In this document: one piece after another, positions 16,842 to 26,124 of the stretch
How the letters are laid out: the number at the start of each line of letters is the position of its first letter
Position numbering within the stretch: the stretch's first letter is position 1
Assembly (NCBI RefSeq): GCF_016106005.1
Contig: NZ_JACADR010000004.1
Span: 1-64,000 of the forward strand
DNA length: 64,000 bases
From: Roseomonas rosulenta
Lineage (GTDB): Bacteria > Pseudomonadota > Alphaproteobacteria > Acetobacterales > Acetobacteraceae
Direction: 5' to 3'
Notes under the pieces: model-generated
Seen by the model: the letters and a program-made list of their open reading frames with translations, nothing else
The model's database searches: none
What the model was told of the DNA's origin: nothing
Program-made: the position numbers and the translations under genes

Positions 16842-17458
16842 TCGCGGATCTCCACCACGGGGATGTCGGACCACTCGCCGATCTGGAACGCGGTCAGGCG
16901 CAGCGGCAGCGCGTCGGTGTCGAAGCGCGCCGGTACATCGAACTCGCAGGCCGCCTCGATCGCCTGGCCAGTCGTGCCGGCAAGCGCGCTGCCAAGGGTG
17001 ATGACACCGGTGGCGAGGTTGACCTGGAACTGGCTGGAGCCGGTGCCGAGGCTGCGCTCGGCGCCGTTGACCCAGCACCGCACGGTGCCGGCGACGGGGC
17101 GGGTGATGGTCCGCGTTACCGAGGTCGGGCCCGAGATGTAGGTGCGCAGGATCTGCCAGGTGGCATCGCCACCGCCGGTGGTGCCGATCACCTGTCGGTC
17201 GAGCTGGTAGTCCGACCAGTCCTTGAACCGGAAGGCGTGCAGCCGCCCCGCCCGCGCCCGGAAGAAGGCGATCAGTACGGCGAGGTCGTTGTCCTCCCGC
17301 AGGCCGGTGGCGACGTTCCAGCGACCGCGGCCGGCGGACCAGTTCCCCTGGCGCTGCTCATGGCCGCCGGAGGAGACGATCACCGAGGTGGAGAATTCGG
17401 GGCCGCCCTCCGCCCCCTCGGCGATCCGGTCGGGGAAGCGGACGTCGTGGAAGGCCAT
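16838..17458 (-). CDS. Phage distal tail protein, DUF2460 family
   Basis: A 206-residue protein. FHDVRFPDRIAEGAEGGPEF, then VATGLREDNDLAVLIAFF and RLHAFRFKDWSDYQ are hallmarks of DUF2460 (TIGR02217). It corresponds to GTA gp12, the distal tail protein that joins tube and hub. It lies in the conserved order tape measure, DUF2460, DUF2163, NlpC/P60, tip. Confidence 0.9.
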   Translation of the reverse strand: MAFHDVRFPDRIAEGAEGGPEFSTSVIVSSGGHEQRQGNWSAGRGRWNVATGLREDNDLAVLIAFFRARAGRLHAFRFKDWSDYQLDRQVIGTTGGGDATWQILRTYISGPTSVTRTITRPVAGTVRCWVNGAERSLGTGSSQFQVNLATGVITLGSALAGTTGQAIEAACEFDVPARFDTDALPLRLTAFQIGEWSDIPVVEIRE

Positions 17459-17461
17459 GGT

Positions 17462-20400
17462 TCAACGGTTCCGCGCGCCGCGCGCGATCGAGCGGGACAG
17501 TTCCGCCAGCACCTGGCCGCGGCTCTGCCGGAAGGAGCCGGCGTCGGGGGTCTGGATGGTGATGTTCTGCACCACTGGACGCGGCCGATCGGCGACGGCA
17601 GCGCCAACCGCAGCCTGCTGGCGCTGCGTCAGCACCCGCTCGCCGAGTTCCAGGATGGCGGGGAACTCTGTTCGCGTGAGAAAGCCGCCACCCTGGTGAA
17701 AGCGCGGTGCACCATGGAACAAGGTCAGCGGAACGACGCGGTGCTGCCGCACCGGCTCGCCCACCAGGCCGCCCTCGTGCAGCAGCGGCGCCGCGGCAGT
17801 GACCAGGCCGGCGGCGCCCTCGAGACCCTTGGCCAGGCCGACGCCGGCAACTTCAGCACCACCGCCGCCCAAGCCGATCAGGTTCAGCACGCCGCCGAGG
17901 CCGCCACCACTGCCTCCCGCGCCTCCGCCGAATGCCGTCGAGGCCAGACGCCCCAACGCATCCTCCAGCGGCTTGAGCAGCAGGGCGCGGGTGCCGAGGT
18001 CGAGCAGCGCGCGTTCCATATCGCGCAGCACGTCACTGGCGCGCCGGCCCTCGAAGGCGACCGCGCGGAAACCGGAGACGAGCACGCCCGCGGTCTCACG
18101 GCCGTACCCCTCGATCTCCTTGAGCACGCGGACATCGTCCTGGGCACGGGCGAGGTCGACAGCATTGGCGATGTACTGCCGCCCGGTGTCCGTCTCGGAG
18201 GAACCCGGCGACCGACGCTCGAGTTCGGCGCGGGCCCGGATGGCAGCGAGGGCCTCTCCCCGCTCACGCTCCCCCAGACCGATGGTGCCGCTCTCTGCGC
18301 GCACCAGGTCGATCTGCCGGCGCTGCTCCTCCAGCGAGGCGGCGGTGACGCGGTCGGCCTGGGCGCGGGCGAGACGCAGATAGCGCTCGGTGAGTTCGGC
18401 AACGGCCGCCGCCTCCTGCTCCGTGCCGGCGAGCCCGGCGCGGCGAACGTCCTCCAGGGCCTTGGCTCGCGCCTCGGCCTCCTGCATCGCTCCGGCGCCG
18501 CGACCCAGCGCCTCATTGAGCCGCCCCTCGGCCGCTATCTGGCGATCGACGTTGGCGGTCAGATCCCGGTACTGGCCCGTCGCGCGCGCCAGTACCGCCT
18601 CGCGCACGGCGGCGCGCTCCTCGGCGGTGGGGTCGCGCCCCTGGGCCCGAGCGGCCTCCTCGAGGCCCTGCATCGCCTGCGCGAGCTCGCGCGCGGCGCC
18701 CTCGCTGGTGGTGGCGATCCGCGCCGCCTCGCGCTGGCCGCGGATGAACTGCTCGATCGGCCGTTCCGTGCCGGTGATGCGGGCGCGGATCTGCTCGATG
18801 GCGTCGCCGAACTCGCGGTACTCGGCGCTGTCCGGCGCGGCCTGGCGCTGCGCCCGCTGGAAACGCTCCAGATCCCGCGTTAGCTCGGCGACATCACCGG
18901 TCGGCGTGCCACGGCGGCGGACCTCGGACAGCGCGCTGTCATAGAAGCGCTGCTCCGGCGTCGGCGTGGGTGGTCCGGAGACCGGCGCCGGCTGCGGGTT
19001 GGTAGCGGCAGCAGCTGGGGGAGAGAGAGTCGCGGGGACCGGCTGGACCGGGCCGGCAATGCCCGAACCGGAATAGCCACTCCGGATGCCGCGGACATAG
19101 CGCGCCGTCTCGTTCGGCAGCTCCGCCTGGCCGCCGAGCACGCGGTCCACCCGCCCCGGGCCGGCATTGTAGTCGGCGAGCGCCAGGGCGACGTCGCCGC
19201 GGGTCTGCAGGCGCTCCCGGAGGTAGAGCGCGCCGGCCAGCATGTTGGCCCGGGGATCGTCGATGCCGCCCTGGATGCCGTAGCGCCTGGCCAGCTCGTC
19301 GAAGGTCCCGGGCATGACCTGCATCGGGCCGCGCGCGCCCGCCGTGCTGGTGCGCCAGCTGCCGTCCGGGTTGCGCACGCCCTCGGCGCGCTGCACCCGC
19401 TCCAGCAGGGCACGGTCGACGCCGGAGACCCGCGCGGCCTCCTCCAGCAGGCCGGCAATGTCGGCGGCCGGTGCCGGCCGGGCGGTCTGCGCGCTTGGCG
19501 TCGAGGGGCCGAGCATCTGCTGCAGCCGCAGGCCGAGGGCGACCGGTGCCCCGCCGGGCAGCGCCTGCAGCACGGCGAGACCACCCTGCTCCACAAGAAA
19601 ACGCGAGTTCCGCTCCGACCGCGCCAGCCAGTCGATGAACGGTCCGCCGGCCCGCGTCAGCCCGTCGGTGATCCGGTTCCACAGACCCTCGAGCGATTTC
19701 TCGACGTTGTTGATCGCCCGCTCGAAGGCGGTGCCGCCATTGGTCGCGCCCTGCACCACGCTGGTCAGGCGGGCGATCACCTGCGCCGCGGCGCCACTGG
19801 CATCACCGGCGCGGACCATGAGCTCGATGTGGCGGCGGAACTGCTCATCGAAGCCGCGCACGCCCTGCTCGGCTAGCTCGCGCGCCACCTCCTCCGGCCG
19901 ACGCAGAGCCCGCGCCACCCGCTCGGCCGCGGCGGAGAGGTCCTTGTCGAGGGTGCGGGAGAGGTCGAGGGCGAGCGCGACGTAGCGCTCCAGGTTCTCC
20001 CGATCCTCCGGCCGCACGACCTGGGCGATACGGGCCTGCGCGGTGCGCACCTCGCTGCGGCCCGCGCCCGGTGTCAGCAGGCTCTGCTCGCGGGCGCGGC
20101 GCTCCAGGCTGCGCGCCAGGCTCTCGTAATCGGCGGCATAGCCGCGCAGCTCATTGCGCAGCCGGGCGACGCGGCGCTCGGTGCCCTCGTAAGCCGCGAA
20201 GGTGCCGATCAGCGCCCCGCCGACGGCAAGCACGCCGACCCGGACGGGGGTGAACAGCCCGCCGATGGCGCGGAAGGTGTTGCCCACCCCGCCCATGGCC
20301 TGGGTGATCTGGCCACCCTGCTGGGTCAGCACCTGGAAGGCGCTCATCCCACCGAGCAGCGAGGTCACCATGTCGTTGATCTGCGGCGCCAGCTGCTGCG

Positions 20401-20794
20401 CCTGCCGCGCCGTCACCCCGAAAGCGTTGGCGGTCTGGTTGGTCGCGGTGGTGACCGCCTGGTGGCGCTGCTGCAGCGGCACCAACAGCCGGGCATGGTC
20501 GTCGAGGCTGATCAGGCCGAGTTTCAGCGCGCGGTCGAGCTTGGCCTCGGCATCGACCAGCTCGACCGTGGCTTTGACCGCGGGATTGGTGCGCTGGGCC
20601 AGCTGTGCCACCTGGCGCGCCGTCTGGTCCATCCCGCGGGTGATGCGGTCCTGCGTCCCCGCGACCTTGTCGCCGGAGGCACGCAGGCGCTCATTGGCGC
20701 CCTCGACCTGCCGCGCGCCAGCGACATAGCCGGAGGCGTCGAGCGAGGAGCGGATGATCGACAGCAGCTCGACGCCGCCCATGGTGCCGCTCAT
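17462..20794 (-). CDS. Tail tape measure protein with lytic transglycosylase domain
   Basis: An 1110-residue protein. The N-terminal 250 residues are helical with a hydrophobic section (TPVRVGVLAVGGALIGTFAA). At about 450-570 there is an SLT lytic transglycosylase domain: Glu in ALLERVQRAEGV, GARGPMQVMPGTF, then ALADYNAGPGRVDRVLGG. Long Ala/Arg/Glu coiled-coil stretches follow and the C-terminus is a short beta-rich piece. Such proteins set tail length and the SLT domain opens peptidoglycan at infection. Start ATG at 20794 overlaps the stop of the GT-frame ORF. Confidence 0.85.
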   Translation of the reverse strand: MSGTMGGVELLSIIRSSLDASGYVAGARQVEGANERLRASGDKVAGTQDRITRGMDQTARQVAQLAQRTNPAVKATVELVDAEAKLDRALKLGLISLDDHARLLVPLQQRHQAVTTATNQTANAFGVTARQAQQLAPQINDMVTSLLGGMSAFQVLTQQGGQITQAMGGVGNTFRAIGGLFTPVRVGVLAVGGALIGTFAAYEGTERRVARLRNELRGYAADYESLARSLERRAREQSLLTPGAGRSEVRTAQARIAQVVRPEDRENLERYVALALDLSRTLDKDLSAAAERVARALRRPEEVARELAEQGVRGFDEQFRRHIELMVRAGDASGAAAQVIARLTSVVQGATNGGTAFERAINNVEKSLEGLWNRITDGLTRAGGPFIDWLARSERNSRFLVEQGGLAVLQALPGGAPVALGLRLQQMLGPSTPSAQTARPAPAADIAGLLEEAARVSGVDRALLERVQRAEGVRNPDGSWRTSTAGARGPMQVMPGTFDELARRYGIQGGIDDPRANMLAGALYLRERLQTRGDVALALADYNAGPGRVDRVLGGQAELPNETARYVRGIRSGYSGSGIAGPVQPVPATLSPPAAAATNPQPAPVSGPPTPTPEQRFYDSALSEVRRRGTPTGDVAELTRDLERFQRAQRQAAPDSAEYREFGDAIEQIRARITGTERPIEQFIRGQREAARIATTSEGAARELAQAMQGLEEAARAQGRDPTAEERAAVREAVLARATGQYRDLTANVDRQIAAEGRLNEALGRGAGAMQEAEARAKALEDVRRAGLAGTEQEAAAVAELTERYLRLARAQADRVTAASLEEQRRQIDLVRAESGTIGLGERERGEALAAIRARAELERRSPGSSETDTGRQYIANAVDLARAQDDVRVLKEIEGYGRETAGVLVSGFRAVAFEGRRASDVLRDMERALLDLGTRALLLKPLEDALGRLASTAFGGGAGGSGGGLGGVLNLIGLGGGGAEVAGVGLAKGLEGAAGLVTAAAPLLHEGGLVGEPVRQHRVVPLTLFHGAPRFHQGGGFLTRTEFPAILELGERVLTQRQQAAVGAAVADRPRPVVQNITIQTPDAGSFRQSRGQVLAELSRSIARGARNR

Positions 20795-21593
20795 GGATCG
20801 TCGTCCTCCAGCTCGACATCACGGGGGCGGGTCGCGGCCAGGCGCGCCGCCTCGACCGCGCGGCGCTCGCCATCGAGCGCCAGCACGGCGACGATCTCGG
20901 CCGGGTGCAGCGGCACCCGCATGGTGCGGCACCAGGCCTCGACGTCGCGGTGCTGGATCGGTTGCGGGATGCCGGCGTCGCTGTGTTGGCGCTGCGCGTC
21001 CAATTCACCGAAGGCGCGCCACACCGCGTCGGAGCCGGCCGGACGTGGCGGCCCCATCAACCCGGCCGGGATGCGGCCCGTCTGCCGCTGCGCCGCCAAG
21101 AGATGCTGGCGGCGCGTGCCGCCGTCCTTGAGTCGCTGGCTCAGCCAGAAGGCGTGCCGGCCATAGGCGCGGAGGGCGTCGAGCCAGCCAAAGGGAAGAA
21201 GTTGCCGCTGACGTTGAGGAAGGCGATCGCGGCGTTGCGCAGCCAGCGCAGTCCGGTGGCGTTGTAGGCACCGGTGGCGAGATCGAAGCTGCAGGGCGCG
21301 GCGATGGCGCGGCCATCCAGCCCGACCAGATGCCAGGCCTTGGTCAGACGCGCCAGCATCTGGCCCATATCCTCCCATTCCTCCTCGGCGGTGAATTCGC
21401 GGCCGAGCTTGCGCTGCGCGTTGTCGCGGGCGAGGCGATGCGCCTGCGCCTGTTCGCTCTCCCAGGAATAGAGCTCGATCCAGCCCTGCTCGCCGGCCTC
21501 GTCGGTGAGGGGCGCGCGCGTCACGGGGTGGACAAGCAGCAGCTTAGCGCTGCGATCGGTCGGCAGCGCCAGGGTGTCGAAGATGGCAGGCAT
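20791..21593 (-). CDS. Predicted -1 frameshift fusion of the tail assembly chaperones (gpGT-like)
   Basis: The second chaperone frame, 21192 to 20791, has no start codon near its beginning. Its text (GWLDALRAYGRHAFWLSQRL, later EAWCRTMRVPLHPAEIVAVL) looks like real protein. It is joined to the upstream gene by a -1 slip on CCCTTTG at 21195-21189: zero-frame codons CCT TTG become CCC TTT. The fusion would be about 267 residues. Lambda-like phages make gpG and gpGT this way just upstream of the tape measure gene, and the gene order here is the same. Confidence 0.7.
21141..21593 (-). CDS. Tail assembly chaperone (gpG-like)
   Basis: About 150 residues. It has MPAIFDTLALPTDRSAKLLL, then WESEQAQAHRLARDNAQRKL and MGQMLARLTKAWHLVGLDG. 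It is the zero-frame product of the G/GT pair, ending at the TGA 48 bases past the slippery site. It is placed between the tail tube gene (beyond a cargo gene) and the tape measure gene, as in lambda-like phages. Such proteins bind the tape measure protein during tail assembly. Confidence 0.7.
   Translation of the reverse strand: MPAIFDTLALPTDRSAKLLLVHPVTRAPLTDEAGEQGWIELYSWESEQAQAHRLARDNAQRKLGREFTAEEEWEDMGQMLARLTKAWHLVGLDGRAIAAPCSFDLATGAYNATGLRWLRNAAIAFLNVSGNFFPLAGSTPSAPMAGTPSG
21189..21195 (-). promoter_or_regulatory. Slippery heptamer CCCTTTG for -1 frameshifting
   Basis: On the minus strand the bases read C CCT TTG in the chaperone frame, an exact X-XXY-YYZ heptamer. A -1 slip moves into the open frame that ends at 20791. 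The codon phases of both frames agree with the shift. Located 46 bases before the zero-frame stop. Confidence 0.7.
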
Positions 21594-21754
21594 CGGGTCC
21601 TTCCTCCGAAGTACATGGACACTTCTTCGAAAAACTCTGCAGCCGCTTCTGATAGCGTTCGGCCGGGCGCAGGTTGGACACACCCATCGAGACCCGATGG
21701 CGGTTCGCTCCTACGCTCGGTGCAAAGCCGAAACTCTGCAGCGGAGAGACGGCC

Positions 21755-23284
21755 ATGGAATTTGACGACATCGTCGTCGGCGCGGGCTCATCAGGCGCGG
21801 TGCTAGCTGCGCGGCTTTCGGAAGACGCGCGACGCAAGGTTCTGCTGGTTGAGGCGGGGCCTCACTACGAAGACCTCCAGACGATGCCGAAGAGCCTGCT
21901 CAATGGGCGGCAAATGGCCTGGGATCACGATTGGGGCTACGCGGCCGAGATGGTTCCCGGACGGCTGGCCGCCTACCACCGTGGCAAGGTGACTGGCGGC
22001 TCGTCGAGCGTGAATGCCTGCCTCGCGTTGCGCGGCTCTCCGGCCGACTACGATGAGTGGGCGGGGCTAGGAAATCCCGACTGGACCTGGAGGGACGTGC
22101 TGCCCGCCTTTGTGCGCCTCGAGAAAGACGTAGACGCATCGGGTGACCATCATGGCAGAAGCGGTCCCACACCGATCCGGCGTTGCGCCGAAGCAGACTT
22201 GGCCCCCGCCCAAAAGTTATTCCTCGACGCCTGCTGCTATCTCGGCCACCCGAAGGTGCACGACCACAACCACCCCGAGGCAACGGGGGTCGGGCCTGTT
22301 CCGTCGAACCTTGGGCCGAATGCCGTCCGGTTCTCCAGCGCGATGGCATATCTGCATCCGGCGCAAGAACGTGCGAACCTGACGATCCGCGCAGACTGCC
22401 TCGCATGCCGTGTGCTGTTCGACGGCACGCGAGCTATTGGCATCGAGATCGAGGCGGAAGGACGCGTGCAGCAGATCCTCGGTCAACGCGTGACGCTCTG
22501 TGCCGGCGCGATCGGGTCACCGGCGATTCTGATGCGATCCGGCCTCGGGCATTCGGAAGAGCTTCGTGCCATCGGCATTGAGCCCCGGATTCATCTGCCC
22601 GGGGTTGGCCGCAACTTGATCGATCACGCTTGCATAAGGGTGAAATGGAACTCGCCTGTTGGCATGGTCGACGTGGCGGCCGCGCACCTGCAGGTGCTCC
22701 TCACACATACTGCGCCAGGCTCGAGTGTTCGCAACGATATGCAGGCGTTCTTGTTCCAATGGCCAATCCAGCCATCGCTATGGCTGCAGACAAGCCTAAT
22801 GAAGCCGCTGTCACGGGGTACAATCAGGCTGCGGTCAAATAGGGCTACCGATTGCCCCGACATCCGGCTCAACCTAGCCACGGACGCTGAGGACGTACGG
22901 CGGCTGAGCGAAGGCCTCCGGATGCTCGGAAAGCTCGTCCAGTCTCCGCAGATGAAAGTGCTTGGTGCCGATGTCTGCTCCTTCGACGACGGCCAGTCGA
23001 TGCCGGCGGAGCGATTCCTGGCCCTGCTTCGGGATGACGATTGGACGGCTGCGCAGGTCGTGCGAGCAGTCACCCACTATGTTCACCCGGTCGGCACCGC
23101 CCGGATGGGCCCCACTCACGATCCTGGTGCCGTGGTTGACCAGCATGGGCGGTTACACGGCGCCATAGGCCTTCGCGTGGCAGATGCGTCCATCATGCCG
23201 ACGATACCACGCGCGAACACCCATTTGACTTGCCTCATGATCGCTGAGCGCGTTGCTGAATGGATGCGCGCAGAGGTCACATAG
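21755..23284 (+). CDS. GMC-family FAD oxidoreductase, cargo gene inside the tail module
   Basis: A 509-residue protein. The FAD-binding start is DDIVVGAGSSGAVLAARL (GxGxxG), followed by VTGGSSSVNACLALRGSPAD (the GMC signature 1 region), GAIGSPAILMRSGLG (signature 2) and the catalytic pair region HYVHPVGTARMG and PRANTHLT. GMC enzymes oxidise alcohols such as choline or sugars. The gene is on the plus strand between the chaperone and tail tube genes, all of which run the other way, with its own GGAGAGACGGCC ribosome site. Other GMC enzymes are slightly longer. Substrate unknown. Its place suggests a moron picked up by the phage. Confidence 0.85.
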   Translation: MEFDDIVVGAGSSGAVLAARLSEDARRKVLLVEAGPHYEDLQTMPKSLLNGRQMAWDHDWGYAAEMVPGRLAAYHRGKVTGGSSSVNACLALRGSPADYDEWAGLGNPDWTWRDVLPAFVRLEKDVDASGDHHGRSGPTPIRRCAEADLAPAQKLFLDACCYLGHPKVHDHNHPEATGVGPVPSNLGPNAVRFSSAMAYLHPAQERANLTIRADCLACRVLFDGTRAIGIEIEAEGRVQQILGQRVTLCAGAIGSPAILMRSGLGHSEELRAIGIEPRIHLPGVGRNLIDHACIRVKWNSPVGMVDVAAAHLQVLLTHTAPGSSVRNDMQAFLFQWPIQPSLWLQTSLMKPLSRGTIRLRSNRATDCPDIRLNLATDAEDVRRLSEGLRMLGKLVQSPQMKVLGADVCSFDDGQSMPAERFLALLRDDDWTAAQVVRAVTHYVHPVGTARMGPTHDPGAVVDQHGRLHGAIGLRVADASIMPTIPRANTHLTCLMIAERVAEWMRAEVT

Positions 23285-23319
23285 GAGCGACCCGGACAAC
23301 CACACGCTGGTTTGAGGCC

Positions 23320-24573
23320 TCACACCGCCGCGGTGTCCGTGCAGCGCAGGGTGGTGCCGGTCATGCCGGGCGCGCTGCCGAAGTATTCCAGTGCCTGGAA
23401 CGGCACGTTCATGGTCTGCGAGCCCTCGCCCTGCACGTTCTCCTCGTCGCCGTTCAGCTTGAGCCGCGGCAGGTGGAAGGCCACCGCGTCCGCCGCGGCG
23501 CCGCCGGCGGTCAGCATGAACAGCAGCTCGACCTCGAGCTCCTCCTCGAAGGCGGCGCTGATCGCATCGGTGTCGTCCACCAGCGCTGTGAAGTCGCCGG
23601 TGACGTCGGCGGTGCCGAGCAGCACATCCGGCGGGAAGGCCTGGCCGAGCACCGCCGGCGCGTCCGCCGCCATGGCGAGGTTCAGGTTCAGTCCGGTGAC
23701 GGTGCCGACGGTGCTGCCGGCGATGCGCAGGATGCCGTTGAGGCTGTTGCAGACCTCGGTGGTGGTCGCCGCGGCCGGCGAGGTGAAATAGGGCGCCGCC
23801 GCGCCTGTCAGCGTCCGGCGGTTCCGCCCCGTGACGTTGATCCCGAAGGTGCTGTTGCCCTCCGCCGGCACGGCCAGGCGGTACCCGGTGACGCGGAGCT
23901 CGGTGTAGAGCCGGGCGCGGTCGAGATCCTCGTGGTAGCGCTCGATCGCCAGTTTGCGGCGGACGTGGCCGCTGGCCGGGATGATCGAGGACTTCCCCGG
24001 CGTGGTCAGAGTGAACGCGGTATCCGCTGCCATGGTGGTGGGCGCAGGAAACACGCTCACCTCGCGATTGGAAGTCCCCCCGAAGCCAGTGACCAGGAAG
24101 CGGACGCCGTTGTTGCCGGCCGCGGAAAGGCTGGCGAACTGGATGATCGCCCCCTTGCGCAGGCCGAGCGCGACGGGATCGCCGCCACCGAAGGTGAGCT
24201 TCGAGGTGGCGGCGTCAGCGGCGACGCCGGTCAGCTGCACCTCGGTCAGGCCGGATGGCAGGATCGGCGCGGCGGTGTCGCGATGCGCCGCCTCGATGAA
24301 GTCGAAGTAGCTGCCCGGCGAGAACTCGCCATCCAGCGGCCCCTCGACCCGGCGGGAGGTGTGGCGCGCGCTCCGCACCTGCCGCGAGGGCAGGATCTCG
24401 GCCGAGCGGGTGGCGTTCTTGCGCAGGTTCAGCCCCGCGCTGACGCGGCGGAGGATACGGCCGCCGGTGGACCCCGGCGCGGTGGCGATGTCCGCCTCCG
24501 CGTTCGTGATCATGGTGCCGTCCGCGTAGAATTTGTACGCGAAGCGGGCCGCGCTGCCTTCGGCGAGGGGCAT
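23320..24573 (-). CDS. Phage tail tube (major tail) protein
   Basis: A 417-residue protein. It starts MPLAEGSAARFAYKFYADG and continues with GRILRRVSAGLNLRKNATRS, EGPLDGEFSPGSYFDFIEAA. Beta-rich throughout with Thr and Gly and no membrane segment. Position after the neck proteins and before the chaperones and tape measure fits a tail tube protein of the lambda-like family. Longer than lambda gpV, so it probably has an added C-terminal decoration domain. GGAGAG upstream of the ATG at 24573. Confidence 0.7.
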   Translation of the reverse strand: MPLAEGSAARFAYKFYADGTMITNAEADIATAPGSTGGRILRRVSAGLNLRKNATRSAEILPSRQVRSARHTSRRVEGPLDGEFSPGSYFDFIEAAHRDTAAPILPSGLTEVQLTGVAADAATSKLTFGGGDPVALGLRKGAIIQFASLSAAGNNGVRFLVTGFGGTSNREVSVFPAPTTMAADTAFTLTTPGKSSIIPASGHVRRKLAIERYHEDLDRARLYTELRVTGYRLAVPAEGNSTFGINVTGRNRRTLTGAAAPYFTSPAAATTTEVCNSLNGILRIAGSTVGTVTGLNLNLAMAADAPAVLGQAFPPDVLLGTADVTGDFTALVDDTDAISAAFEEELEVELLFMLTAGGAAADAVAFHLPRLKLNGDEENVQGEGSQTMNVPFQALEYFGSAPGMTGTTLRCTDTAAV

Positions 24574-24609
24574 GGGAACTCTCCGATGGGAAAGAGGGAC
24601 GCGGCCGGA

Positions 24610-25050
24610 TCAGCCGCGGAAGCGATAGACGAAGACGGCGATGCCGCTGCGCACCCACCAGGCGCCGTCGGCGGAGGCGCCGGGCATCTCGATCACCGAG
24701 GTGCCGAGGAAGGAGAGCGGCCCGTCGCGGCGGCTGCGGAACACCGCAAGCGCCTGGTCGAGCAAGGCAAGCTGCGTCGTCTCGCCGAGGCCTCGTGCGG
24801 CCATCACCCGAATCACCACGGAGCCGTGCAGCTCCTTCTCGTGCGCGCCCCGGCCACCACCGAAGGCGACCAGCCGCTCGCTGCTGTGCTCGACGGCAAG
24901 GTGAAGCCAGTGCGCCGTTGTGGCGCGGGAGGGGACGGCATCACTGCCGTTGTGATGCCACAGCACCGGCACGCCGGCGGGCGCCGGCCAGCCACCCGCC
25001 CAGGCCGCAGCGATGGCAGCGATGCTGTCGGCGTAGGGCGAGGCGGTCAC
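24610..25050 (-). CDS. Tail terminator-like protein
   Basis: A 146-residue protein. It has the layout of tail terminators: a helical start (SIAAIAAAWAGGW), TTAHWLHLAVEHSSERLVAF, then ELHGSVVIRVMAARGLGETT and a C-terminal strand (WWVRSGIAVFVYRF). These cap the growing tail and join it to the head. GTG at 25050 overlaps the preceding stop by 4 bases. Assigned largely by position. Confidence 0.55.
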   Translation of the reverse strand: MTASPYADSIAAIAAAWAGGWPAPAGVPVLWHHNGSDAVPSRATTAHWLHLAVEHSSERLVAFGGGRGAHEKELHGSVVIRVMAARGLGETTQLALLDQALAVFRSRRDGPLSFLGTSVIEMPGASADGAWWVRSGIAVFVYRFRG

Positions 25051-25784
25051 GAGCGGGTGGCCCGCAGCGGGCGGATGACGATCGCCGGGTAGCGGACCTG
25101 GCTCTCGACGTCCCGGCTGCCTGGGACGCGGCGCGGCGAGCGCTCGGTGACAATCCCCCGGCTCCCGAAGCGCCGCCGCCGCGTTGCCTCGACGCTGAGC
25201 GCAAAGGCGTCTGGCACATCGACATAGGTGAAGCGCGGCTCCCAGCCGAGCGGGCGCATCACCGGACGCAAGGCAACCGCCGCCTGCTCGACGAAATGCA
25301 TCGGCACCTGCAGCACGAAGGGGCCGCCACTGTCGCGCTTGCCGACCTCGAGGCGGCGGGCGTAGTCCGCCCGCACCACCACCACCGCCTCGGTGGCGCC
25401 GGCCGGAAAACGCGCCGTGCGCGGCACCGCGGTGTCATCGACGAAGGTGGTGATGCTGGCTTTCCAGCCGCCTTTGCGCTCGGGGCCGTTCTCCTCGAGG
25501 TAGGTGACGGTGCGGATCACCGCCTCGGTCAGGTAGTGCCAGGCGATCAGGATCACGCCGTCAGGGCGAACCTGCTCCGGTGCGGCGCCGACCCGGCCGT
25601 CCACCGTGGTGGTGTGGTCCGGCACCACGCCGCCGGAGCGAGCGGCCTGCTGCCGTTCGACTTCGGCGATATGGACCCGCGCCATGGCAGCCAGTCGCCG
25701 GCTGGCCTCGGGCCCGGTCAGCCCGCGTGTGGCCACCTCGATCTCGCGGGTGAAGTTGCGGAACTGGCCGCGCGTGAAGGCCAA
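25047..25784 (-). CDS. Phage neck protein (HK97 gp10-like)
   Basis: About 245 residues. It has an N-terminal helical region (ARVHIAEVERQQAARSGGVV) and a strand-rich centre (EAVVVVRADYARRLEVGKRD, then VLQVPMHFVEQAAVALRP) that resembles HK97 gp10-type proteins of the head-tail joint. I prefer the TTG at 25784, which follows GGGGAGG by 5 bases and lies just after the previous stop; an in-frame TTG at 25802 adds six residues. Assigned by position and weak pattern. Confidence 0.5.
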   Translation of the reverse strand: MAFTRGQFRNFTREIEVATRGLTGPEASRRLAAMARVHIAEVERQQAARSGGVVPDHTTTVDGRVGAAPEQVRPDGVILIAWHYLTEAVIRTVTYLEENGPERKGGWKASITTFVDDTAVPRTARFPAGATEAVVVVRADYARRLEVGKRDSGGPFVLQVPMHFVEQAAVALRPVMRPLGWEPRFTYVDVPDAFALSVEATRRRRFGSRGIVTERSPRRVPGSRDVESQVRYPAIVIRPLRATRS

Positions 25785-25785
25785 C

Positions 25786-26124
25786 TCAGCCTCCCCGCAC
25801 AACCAACGTCCAACCGATGCGCTCGCTGCCCTCCCACACCGGGGCGGCGAAGTTCACGGTGAAGCTCTCGCCGCCATCAAGCACCTCGTCCGGCTCGCGC
25901 GGTGGCCAGGGAAAGCTGGCGGCGACCAGATCGGCATGCAGGATCTCGAGGCGACGGTCGCCCTGCACAAGCGGTGGCGCGAGATCGTCGGGCGCGTAGT
26001 CGGCCGAGAAGCCGGTCACGATGGCGCTGGCATAGGTGCCGGGCGGCAAGACCATCCGCCGGAGCGTCATCGACCGCCCGCGCCGCGCAAGGGCACGGCG
26101 ACGGGCATCGCGCAACGCGCCCAT
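25786..26124 (-). CDS. Small phage head-tail joining protein
   Basis: A 112-residue protein with a basic N-terminus (RDARRRALARRGRSMTLRRM) and a beta-rich body (GTYASAIVTGFSADYAPDDL, then PVWEGSERIGWTLVVRGG). The length and place between connector and neck genes fit a stopper protein. ATG overlaps the connector stop by one base. Confidence 0.5.
   Translation of the reverse strand: MGALRDARRRALARRGRSMTLRRMVLPPGTYASAIVTGFSADYAPDDLAPPLVQGDRRLEILHADLVAASFPWPPREPDEVLDGGESFTVNFAAPVWEGSERIGWTLVVRGG

Noticed and set aside
17237-18883. 548-residue plus-strand frame opposite the tape measure gene
   Set aside because: Shadow frame; the tape measure gene has an SLT domain and the expected order.
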